Positions 7,737 through 13,513 of a stretch of DNA of 14,384 bases are shown piece by piece (position 1 is the first letter of the stretch; every line of letters begins with the position of its first letter). The notes under the pieces were generated by a model. The model was not told where the DNA came from, searched no databases, and worked only from the letters and a program-made list of their open reading frames with translations. Location: assembly GCA_027017505.1 (NCBI GenBank), contig JALUQR010000071.1, forward strand, positions 1 to 14,384, in the 5' to 3' direction. Source of the stretch: a bacterium (lineage in GTDB: Bacteria; Desulfobacterota; GWC2-55-46; DRQE01). Both the position numbers and the translations under genes were made by a program.

Positions 7737-8896
7737 AACCTTTTTGCAACCTCCATTGCCTTCCTTCTACCCCATCTGTCTGCCTCAAGGACATCCTCTG
7801 TGGAAAGAAGCTTCCAGGGAATATGCTCGCACAGGGTCTTCTCTATTATAAGGGGTATCTCTGTAAATTTTATCATGCCCTTGAGGAACATATCCACTGC
7901 TACTTCATCCGCGGCGTTAACAACCGCTGGTGCACTTCCACCAAGAGTGAGGCTGTGGTAGGCAAGCTCAAGGCAGGGGTATTTTTTTCTGTCCACGGGG
8001 AAGAACTCAAGGGTCACGCCCTCTGGTCTGTATCCCTCAACCCCTGACTCTATCCTTTCAGGATAGCCCAGCGCATAGGCTATGGGTATTCGCATATCCG
8101 AATATCCCATCTGCGAGAGCATGGAGCCATCCACAAACTCCACCATGGAGTGCACCACCCCCTGGGGATGTATGCACACATCTATTTTATCTGCATCCAT
8201 TCCGAACAGCCACCTTGCCTCTATTACCTCGAACCCCTTGTTCATGAGGGTTGCAGAGTCTATGGTTATGCGCCTTCCCATGTTCCAGACGGGATGTTTC
8301 AGTGCCTCCTCAACGGTCACATCCTTCAGTTTTTCAGCTGGTGTTCTGAAAAACGGCCCACCAGATGCGGTAAGTATGAGCCTTCTTACAGTCCTCTTTT
8401 TCTCACCCCTTAGTAGCTGGTATATGGCGGAGTGCTCGCTGTCAACGGGTATAATTCTCACGCGGTTTTTCCTTGCCTCCTTCATCACAAGCGAGCCACC
8501 CACAACCAGGGTCTCCTTGTTTGCAAGGGCTATGGTCTTTTTTCTCTTTATTGCCTCAAGTGTTGGCAGAAACCCCTCTGCGCCAACCACACACACAACA
8601 ACGGTGTCCACCCCTCTTACAGAGACCGCCCTTTTAAGCCCCTCTCTGCCGTGGCCAACCTGTGGAGGGTGTTTCATACCCTCAAGTTCTCTCTTGAGTC
8701 TTTCTGCAAGTCCCTCTGAGAGCACCGCAACATAGGCGGGTCTGAACTCCTCTATCTGTTTAAGTAGCAGTGTGGTGTTTCTTCCACAGCTGAGAGAGAC
8801 CACCCTGAATCTTTCAGGGTGTCTTCTTACCACATCCAGTGTTGCCCTGCCCAGTGTGCCTGTGGAACCCAGTATGGCAATGCCCTTCCTTCTCAT
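7733..8896 (-). CDS. dxr: 1-deoxy-D-xylulose 5-phosphate reductoisomerase
   Basis: Dxr makes 2-C-methyl-D-erythritol 4-phosphate from DXP with NADPH, the committed step of the MEP isoprenoid pathway and the upstream supply for UppS. From the chosen start the protein is 387 aa. Visible features are the NADPH-binding ILGSTGTLGRATLDV (8-22), ALANKETLV, the metal/substrate motif PVDSEHSA with Asp152 and Glu154, LTASGGPF, the active-site loop around HPVWNMG, and MNKGFEVIEARWLF with Glu223. The start at 8896 gives a 4-nt ATGA overlap with the cdsA stop, mirroring the dxr/rseP junction. An alternative ATG at 8905 adds MEA but has no SD and a longer overlap. Confidence 0.96.
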   Translation of the reverse strand: MRRKGIAILGSTGTLGRATLDVVRRHPERFRVVSLSCGRNTTLLLKQIEEFRPAYVAVLSEGLAERLKRELEGMKHPPQVGHGREGLKRAVSVRGVDTVVVCVVGAEGFLPTLEAIKRKKTIALANKETLVVGGSLVMKEARKNRVRIIPVDSEHSAIYQLLRGEKKRTVRRLILTASGGPFFRTPAEKLKDVTVEEALKHPVWNMGRRITIDSATLMNKGFEVIEARWLFGMDADKIDVCIHPQGVVHSMVEFVDGSMLSQMGYSDMRIPIAYALGYPERIESGVEGYRPEGVTLEFFPVDRKKYPCLELAYHSLTLGGSAPAVVNAADEVAVDMFLKGMIKFTEIPLIIEKTLCEHIPWKLLSTEDVLEADRWGRRKAMEVAKRL

Positions 8897-9723
8897 AGCT
8901 TCCATGTAAGGTAGTGGTAGAACACAGGCAGTGAGAAGAGCATACTGTCTATGCGGTCAAGCATACCTCCATGGCCTGGTATTATTGTGCCCGAGTCCTT
9001 CACCCCTGCTGACCTTTTTATCACTGATTCAAACAGGTCTCCAACAAGGCCGAACACACCCATGGCAACTGCCGAGCCTGCCATCTCGGCTGTAGATAGC
9101 CCTGTATCCAGCAGGCCATCCACACCGAGACCCACCACCACACCACCTGCAACCCCTCCTATTGCGCCCTCAATGGTCTTTCGTGGGCTTATCCTCGGCG
9201 AAAGACTATGTCTTCCCACAAGGCGTCCTGTAAGGTATGCAAATATATCGTTTGCCCATATCACAAGAAGCCCTGTAAGAAGTAGCAACCTGCCGTCCTG
9301 AAGTGGTGGAAAGAGCACCACATGGGAAAGTGTGAATCCCACATAGATTATACCGAACACAGCCTTTGCGGTGTCTGTAAAGGCAGGGGAAAAATCCCTT
9401 CCACCAAGTATGGATACCACCGATGCGGTAAAGACCACCACCACCATGGTGAAGACCAGAAGGTGTTCATAACCCTCGTGGAGAAACAGAAATGGTGTGA
9501 GCATACCTGCGGGAAGCACCCAGAATCTGCCCCTGGTGGCGGTAAGGCTTACATACTCGTTGAGGGCCAGGGCTATGATGATTGCCACTGTTACCGCGAG
9601 CCAGAAGGGCGGGGCATACAGGACTATGACAGCAACCAGAGGGGCTAAAAAAAAACCACTCAGAATCCTCTTAAGCCCCCTGCCCTGCTCTGATAGAGTA
9701 GAAGCTTTCAATATCCTATCCAA
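8893..9723 (-). CDS. cdsA: Phosphatidate cytidylyltransferase (CDP-diacylglycerol synthase)
   Basis: CdsA is an integral membrane enzyme that activates phosphatidic acid with CTP to CDP-diacylglycerol, precursor of phosphatidylserine (and so of Psd's substrate) and phosphatidylglycerol. The protein is 276 aa with about seven or eight hydrophobic segments, for example 22-60, 68-104, 119-138, 146-165 and 186-203. The family signature is complete: SVIKRSAGVKDSGTIIPGHG (233-252) followed by GMLDRIDS. There is no ATG near the N-terminus. TTG at 9723 overlaps uppS by 8 nt, and TTG at 9711 (four residues later, GGA seven nt upstream) is nearly as good. The true start is therefore uncertain by four residues and translation is probably coupled to uppS. 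Confidence 0.95.
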   Translation of the reverse strand: MDRILKASTLSEQGRGLKRILSGFFLAPLVAVIVLYAPPFWLAVTVAIIIALALNEYVSLTATRGRFWVLPAGMLTPFLFLHEGYEHLLVFTMVVVVFTASVVSILGGRDFSPAFTDTAKAVFGIIYVGFTLSHVVLFPPLQDGRLLLLTGLLVIWANDIFAYLTGRLVGRHSLSPRISPRKTIEGAIGGVAGGVVVGLGVDGLLDTGLSTAEMAGSAVAMGVFGLVGDLFESVIKRSAGVKDSGTIIPGHGGMLDRIDSMLFSLPVFYHYLTWKL

Positions 9724-10453
9724 CTATACCAAGAACCTGCTGTCTTGTAAGGCCGAACCTGCGTTCCCTTGCCTGGTAGTCCTTTATGGCGTGTAAGAGG
9801 TCTTCTTCTGTGAAGTCCGGCCAGAGGGTCTCTGTAATGTAGAGCTCTGTGTAGGCTATCTGCCAGAGAAGGAAGTTAGATATCCTCTTCTCTCCGCTGG
9901 TTCTTATAAGCAGGTCTGGCTCTGGCACACCCCGTGTGTAGAGGTGGTTTTCCACAACCCTATCGTCTATATCCCGGGGTTTGAGCTCACCCCTTTTCAC
10001 ACACTCTGCAATCTCTCTTACAGCGTCCACCAGTTCCTGTCTGCCACCATAGCTTATGGCAAGCTGTAGCATCATTGCGGAGTTATCCTTTGTGAGCTCT
10101 TCTGTCTCCTCTATAACACGCCTTACACCCTCTGGAAGGTTATCCCTTTTTCCTATAACCTGCAGTCTTATCTGGTTTTTCATGAGGGTTTCTGCCTCTT
10201 CTCTCAGGTGTATCTCCATAAGGTTCATGAGCATATCCACCTCTTCGGGCGGGCGGTTCCAGTTCTCAAGCGAGAAGGTATAGAGGGTGAGATACCTCAC
10301 CCCGAGTCTTCTTGCTGTGAGCACAATATCCTTTGCGGTCTCTATACCCCTTCTGTGCCCCTCTATCCTCGGCAGACCCCTTCTTTCAGCCCATCTGCCG
10401 TTGCCATCCATTATTATGGCTATGTGAAGCGGTATCTTCTCTGCTGTCTCCAT
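9716..10453 (-). CDS. uppS: Undecaprenyl (di-trans,poly-cis) diphosphate synthase
   Basis: UppS is a cytosolic cis-prenyltransferase that extends farnesyl-PP with eight isopentenyl-PP units to make the lipid carrier for peptidoglycan and surface polysaccharides. The protein is 245 aa. Conserved regions are IMDGNGRWA (14-22) with catalytic Asp16 for Mg/diphosphate, TLYTFSLENWNRP (56-68), AISYGGR (132-138) and PDLLIRTSGEKRISNFLLWQ (179-198), followed by YTELYITETLWPDF. ATG 10453 is 21 nt after the frr stop. The purine-rich GAGGGGGT is about 11 nt away and AAGG directly abuts the start, so the SD is not ideal. Placement beside cdsA and dxr groups envelope-lipid functions. Confidence 0.97.
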   Translation of the reverse strand: METAEKIPLHIAIIMDGNGRWAERRGLPRIEGHRRGIETAKDIVLTARRLGVRYLTLYTFSLENWNRPPEEVDMLMNLMEIHLREEAETLMKNQIRLQVIGKRDNLPEGVRRVIEETEELTKDNSAMMLQLAISYGGRQELVDAVREIAECVKRGELKPRDIDDRVVENHLYTRGVPEPDLLIRTSGEKRISNFLLWQIAYTELYITETLWPDFTEEDLLHAIKDYQARERRFGLTRQQVLGIVG

Positions 10454-10474
10454 CCTTAAGGAATACCCCCTCTC

Positions 10475-11035
10475 TCAGACCTCCATTATCTCTTTTTCCT
10501 TCTTTTCAAGAAGGCTGTTTATCTCTTCTATCTCCTGGTCTGTTATCTTCTGTATCTCCTGCTGTGCCTTTTTGAGCTCGTCCTGGGAGATGAGTTTTTC
10601 CTTTTCAAGTTTTTTAAGCCTCTCGTTGGCATCCCTTCTTATGTTTCTAACAGCCACCCTGCACTCTTCCGCATACTTTCTTGCAACCTTTACAAGCTCC
10701 TTTCTGCGTTCCTCTGTGAGCTGTGGTATGGATATGCGTATCACCTTTCCATCGTTTGTTGGTGTAAGCCCCAGGTCTGAGGCCAGTATTGCCTTCTCTA
10801 TGGCCCCTATCTGGGAGGTATCCCAGGGCTGTATGACTATGAGCCTTGGCTCGGGTATGTTTATGGTTGCAAGCTGGTTTATGGGGGTGGGTGTGCCGTA
10901 GTAGTCCACCCTTATGCCCTCAAGTAGCCCTGCAGATGCCCTGCCTGTTCTGAGCTTTGCAAACTCATCGCTGAGTACTGCCCGTGCCTTGTCCATCCTT
11001 TTTCTTGTTTCCTTAAAGAGCTCTTTCAGTTCCAT
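10475..11035 (-). CDS. frr: Ribosome recycling factor
   Basis: RRF splits post-termination ribosomes together with EF-G. The protein is 186 aa, the usual length. It starts with helix domain I, followed by the signature FAKLRTGRASAGLLEGIRVD (25-44) and YYGTPTPINQLATI, domain II with IPEPRLIVIQPWD (60-72), and the returning helix with PQLTEERRKELVK and VRNIRRDANERLKKLEKE; Arg133 lies in the conserved tRNA-mimic arm. It ends in a highly charged helix. The ATG is 7 nt beyond the pyrH stop, and the AGGG of the SD overlaps that stop codon. Confidence 0.98.
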   Translation of the reverse strand: MELKELFKETRKRMDKARAVLSDEFAKLRTGRASAGLLEGIRVDYYGTPTPINQLATINIPEPRLIVIQPWDTSQIGAIEKAILASDLGLTPTNDGKVIRISIPQLTEERRKELVKVARKYAEECRVAVRNIRRDANERLKKLEKEKLISQDELKKAQQEIQKITDQEIEEINSLLEKKEKEIMEV

Positions 11036-11042
11036 CTTTACC

Positions 11043-11765
11043 CTACGCCTTTACAAGGGTTCCTACCTTTTCACCTCTTAGTATCCTGAGTATGTTGCCC
11101 TTTTCTTTTATGCTGAACACTATTATGGGAAGCCTGTTGTCCATACACAGGCTTACAGCGGTTGCGTCCATGACCCTGAGCCCCATCCTCAGCACATCCA
11201 GGTATGTGAGCTCATCGTACTTCTTTGCAGATGGGTCTTTAACAGGGTCTTTATCGTATATGCCATCCACCTTTGTTGCCTTCAGTATCACATCTGCGTG
11301 TATCTCCATTGCCCTGAGGGACGCTGCTGTATCGGTTGTGAAATAGGGGTTGCCCGTGCCTCCTGCAAATATTACAACCCTGCCTTTTTCAAGGTGTCTT
11401 ATTGCCCTTCTTCTTATGTAGGGCTCGCAGAGTTCCTTCATCTCTATGGCTGATATCACCCTGGTATACACCCCCTTTTTTTCCAGTGCATCCTGAAGGG
11501 TCAGGGCATTTAGCACCGTTGCGAGCATCCCTATGTAGTCTGCGGTTGCCCTGTCCATACCCTTTGCACTTGCCTCGATACCCCTGAATATGTTGCCTCC
11601 ACCTATGACAACCGCAACCTCAACGCCCATCTGGTGGGCATCTTTTATCTCCTCTGCTATGTCTGTTATTACATCTGCATCTATACCATAGGGTTTTGTG
11701 CCCATTAGGGCTTCGCCCGAAAGCTTGAGCATCACTCTTCTGTATCTCGGTATGGCCTCAGGCAA
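11043..11765 (-). CDS. pyrH: Uridylate (UMP) kinase
   Basis: PyrH phosphorylates UMP to UDP in the cytosol; the bacterial enzyme is a hexamer of the amino-acid-kinase fold, usually activated by GTP and inhibited by UTP. The protein is 240 aa. Visible are VMLKLSGEAL (11-20, Lys14), VVIGGGNIFRG (52-62), GGTGNPYFTTDTAA (135-148) and KATKVDGIYDKDP (162-174), all canonical. The start is TTG at 11765, chosen because it has an AAGGAG SD 8 nt upstream and gives the expected N-terminal extension PRYRRVMLKLSG. The first in-frame ATG would remove the first strand. Spacing is 19 nt from tsf and 7 nt to frr. Confidence 0.97.
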   Translation of the reverse strand: MPEAIPRYRRVMLKLSGEALMGTKPYGIDADVITDIAEEIKDAHQMGVEVAVVIGGGNIFRGIEASAKGMDRATADYIGMLATVLNALTLQDALEKKGVYTRVISAIEMKELCEPYIRRRAIRHLEKGRVVIFAGGTGNPYFTTDTAASLRAMEIHADVILKATKVDGIYDKDPVKDPSAKKYDELTYLDVLRMGLRVMDATAVSLCMDNRLPIIVFSIKEKGNILRILRGEKVGTLVKA

Positions 11766-11773
11766 TTAGGGTG

Positions 11774-11779
11774 CTCCTT
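11774..11779 (-). promoter_or_regulatory. Ribosome binding site supporting the TTG start of pyrH
   Basis: Minus-strand AAGGAG sits 8 nt before TTG (11765-11763) in the tsf-pyrH gap. No ATG or GTG is at proper distance, so a TTG start is the best reading. Confidence 0.75.
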
Positions 11780-11784
11780 GTGGT

Positions 11785-12381
11785 TTATTCCTCTCCCACA
11801 CGGAAGCGGGCAAATCTTCTTATCTGTATGTTCTCACCCAGCTTTGCAATCGTCTGTTTTACAAGCTCCTCCACGGTTATATCAGGGTTCTTTACGAACT
11901 CCTGCTCCATAAGGCATGTCTCTTTGAAGAATTTTTCAAGTCTTCCCTCCACTATTTTATCTATCACATGTGCTGGTTTTCCAGAGGATTCTGCCTGTTT
12001 TCTGAGAATCTCCCTTTCCCTTTCGACCACATCCTGGGGAATATCCTCTCTTCTTACATACTGGGGGCTCATGGCAGCTATGTGCATGGCAACATCGTGC
12101 ACGAGGTTCTGAAAGTCCCGGGTTTTTGCCACAAAATCTGTCTCGCAGTTTATCTCAACGAGCACTCCTATCTTTCCACCATGGTGTATGTATGCTGAAA
12201 TGAGCCCCTCCTTGGTTGTCCTGCCTGCCTTTTTCTGTGCAGATGCAATGCCCTTTTCCCTGAGATATGTTATTGCCTTCTCTATGTCTCCCCCGCACTC
12301 TCTGAGTGCCTTTTTACAGTCAAGTATTCCTGCACCGGTCTTCTCCCTCAGTTCCTTTACCTTTTCAACCGCTATTTCCAT
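11785..12381 (-). CDS. tsf: Elongation factor Ts (short form)
   Basis: EF-Ts exchanges GDP for GTP on EF-Tu. The N-terminal UBA-like domain VKELREKTGAGILDCKKAL (8-26) is followed by GDIEKAITYLREKG and the core motif ETDFVAKT (80-87), whose Asp-Phe pair inserts near the EF-Tu Mg site. The protein is 198 aa, the short form with a single reduced core subdomain as in Thermus, versus about 280 aa in E. coli. No truncation is evident because the C-terminus is complete. An SD (GGAGGT) lies about 11 nt before the ATG. Confidence 0.97.
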   Translation of the reverse strand: MEIAVEKVKELREKTGAGILDCKKALRECGGDIEKAITYLREKGIASAQKKAGRTTKEGLISAYIHHGGKIGVLVEINCETDFVAKTRDFQNLVHDVAMHIAAMSPQYVRREDIPQDVVEREREILRKQAESSGKPAHVIDKIVEGRLEKFFKETCLMEQEFVKNPDITVEELVKQTIAKLGENIQIRRFARFRVGEE

Positions 12382-12422
12382 ACTGGCCTTTTACCTCCCT
12401 GAAAGAGTGTTTATGTGGACAG

Positions 12423-12439
12423 GGCTCTTCTTTTGAGCC
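12423..12439 (-). other. Small hairpin in the rpsB-tsf spacer
   Basis: GGCTC (12439-12435 in RNA order) pairs with GAGCC (12427-12423) around a 7-nt loop, immediately after the rpsB stop in the 61-nt spacer. No U-run follows, so it is not a standard terminator. It could modulate read-through or protect the rpsB 3' end, but a 5-bp stem may also be chance. Confidence 0.3.
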
Positions 12440-12442
12440 GTT

Positions 12443-13243
12443 TTATGTGGTCTGTTCCACTTCCTCTGGGGTCTCTTCCTGCAGGTCCTCTGCGGGCTCT
12501 TGCTGTGTCTGTTCCTCCTGGGGTTCTTCCTCCCTGCTTTCTACCGCGAGGGTTTCCTCGTATATGGCCCTGCCCTCAAGGCAGGCATCTGCAACAGCGT
12601 TTGAGAAGAGGTCTATCGCCCTTATGGCATCGTCGTTACCTGGTATCACATAGTCAACCTCATCGGGATCACAGTTGGTGTCCACGATGGCAACAACAGG
12701 TATACCCAGCTTTCTGGCCTCCCTTATGGCAATGTTCTCCTTTTTTGAGTCCACCACGAAGAGTGCCCCTGGAAGCTCCTCCATGTTTCTCACCCCGCCG
12801 AAGTTCTTCTCAAGCCTTACACGCTCTTTCTCAAGCCTTGTAAGCTCCTTTTTTGAGAGTTTTTCAGGGTTGCCCTTCTCCTTTATCTCCTCAAGTTCCT
12901 TGAGCCTCTCTATGCTTCTTCTTATTGTGGAAAAGTTTGTAAGAAGCCCTCCTATCCAGCGATGGTTCACATAGTCCATACCACAGCGCTTTGCAGCCTG
13001 CTCTATGGCGTTCTGGGCCTGTTTTTTTGTGCCCACAAAGAGTATCTTCTCACCCCTTGCGGTAACATCGCGTATGAAATCATAGGCAACCTTGAACATC
13101 TTTACAGTCTGCTGTAGGTCAATGATGTATATGCCGTTTCTCGCCCCGAAGATATAGGGCTTCATCTTGGGATTCCACCGCCTTGTCTGATGGCCAAAGT
13201 GAACCCCTGCCTCGAGCAACTGTTTCATTGTAAGATATCCCAT
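12443..13243 (-). CDS. rpsB: 30S ribosomal protein S2
   Basis: S2 binds the 30S body-head junction and is required for S1 docking. The protein is 266 aa. Typical parts are MKQLLEAGVHFGHQTRRWNP (6-25), IIDLQQTVKM (40-49), FVGTKKQAQ (69-77), HRWIGGLLTNF (94-104), the coiled-coil insertion at about 105-145, PGALFVVD (158-165) and IPVVAIVDTNCDPDEVDYVI (181-200). A 38-residue tail (229-266) is low-complexity and strongly acidic: 16 Glu/Asp and one Arg. The start is ATG 13243, with an almost perfect SD (AAGGAGGT, 13247-13254) just upstream. The frame is open a further 48 codons upstream, but this is leader RNA. In E. coli rpsB-tsf is autoregulated by S2 through the 5' leader, and the structured leader here fits that. 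Confidence 0.98.
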   Translation of the reverse strand: MGYLTMKQLLEAGVHFGHQTRRWNPKMKPYIFGARNGIYIIDLQQTVKMFKVAYDFIRDVTARGEKILFVGTKKQAQNAIEQAAKRCGMDYVNHRWIGGLLTNFSTIRRSIERLKELEEIKEKGNPEKLSKKELTRLEKERVRLEKNFGGVRNMEELPGALFVVDSKKENIAIREARKLGIPVVAIVDTNCDPDEVDYVIPGNDDAIRAIDLFSNAVADACLEGRAIYEETLAVESREEEPQEEQTQQEPAEDLQEETPEEVEQTT

Positions 13244-13352
13244 AATACCTCCTTGTGTTTGGTTATTCCTCCACCCCCGGGAAGCAGAATCCCCCTCCTC
13301 AAGGAAAGAGACACCCCCGCTTCCCTTACAGAAAGGGGTGTGTGATATTAAG
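13244..13352 (-). ncRNA. Structured rpsB leader with predicted H-type pseudoknot
   Basis: The ~110-nt untranslated leader can form stem 1, ACACCCC (13341-13335) with GGGGTGT (13317-13311), and stem 2, GGGAAGC (13325-13319) with GCTTCCC (13285-13279). Both are 7 bp and perfect. The 5' strand of stem 2 lies in the loop of stem 1, giving a classic pseudoknot with loops of 9, 1 and 25 nt. A competing hairpin, CCCTT (13337-13333) with AAGGG (13327-13323), would break both stems. The layout suggests feedback control by S2, as known for E. coli rpsB; that this RNA binds S2 is inference. Confidence 0.6.
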
Positions 13353-13358
13353 ATAACT

Positions 13359-13387
13359 TTTCTATCACAATAACAGAAGAGTTTCAA
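13359..13387 (-). promoter_or_regulatory. Predicted sigma-70-type promoter of the rpsB operon
   Basis: On the minus strand -35 TTGAAA (13387-13382) and -10 TAGAAA (13364-13359) are separated by exactly 17 nt. A/T-rich sequence just upstream (13388-13398) could serve as an UP element. Transcription would start near 13352, about 110 nt before the rpsB ATG. Confidence 0.6.
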
Positions 13388-13399
13388 GAGTAAAATTCA

Positions 13400-13421
13400 G
13401 CCCTTATCAGAACTTAAGGGC
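13400..13421. repeat. Inverted repeat between the divergent promoters (left copy)
   Basis: GCCCTTA and TAAGGGC form perfect 7-bp arms around 8 bases. It lies just upstream of the rpsB -35 box and has no adjoining T-run in either direction, so an operator is more likely than a terminator. Confidence 0.5.
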
Positions 13422-13433
13422 ATATCCCGTGAT

Positions 13434-13451
13434 TACCCTGTTGGACGGGTA
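13434..13451. repeat. Inverted repeat between the divergent promoters (right copy)
   Basis: TACCC and GGGTA form 5-bp arms around 8 bases. Its centre is 32 bp from that of the left repeat, about three helical turns. Sequence differs from the left copy apart from the G/C triplets. Confidence 0.35.
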
Positions 13452-13481
13452 TTGAAAGATTAAAGCCACTTATTATTGTAT
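13452..13481 (+). promoter_or_regulatory. Possible promoter of the cytochrome gene
   Basis: TTGAAA (13452-13457) is followed after 18 nt by TTGTAT (13476-13481) within a very A/T-rich stretch. Other -10 choices such as TATTAA (13479-13484) fit spacing less well. It abuts the right inverted repeat, which would allow control by a bound regulator. Confidence 0.35.
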
Positions 13482-13513
13482 TAAATAGCTGTTTATGTTA
13501 TTAAGTAGTGGTA

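Noticed and set aside
12423..12439. Rho-independent terminator between rpsB and tsf
   Set aside because: The 5-bp stem has no following U-run and tsf is expected to be co-transcribed; kept only as a low-confidence hairpin.
13244..13387. 48-codon N-terminal extension of rpsB (MKLFCYCDRK...)
   Set aside because: It needs a TTG start lying within the predicted -35 box, has no SD, and does not resemble S2; the ATG at 13243 has a near-perfect SD and the family N-terminus.
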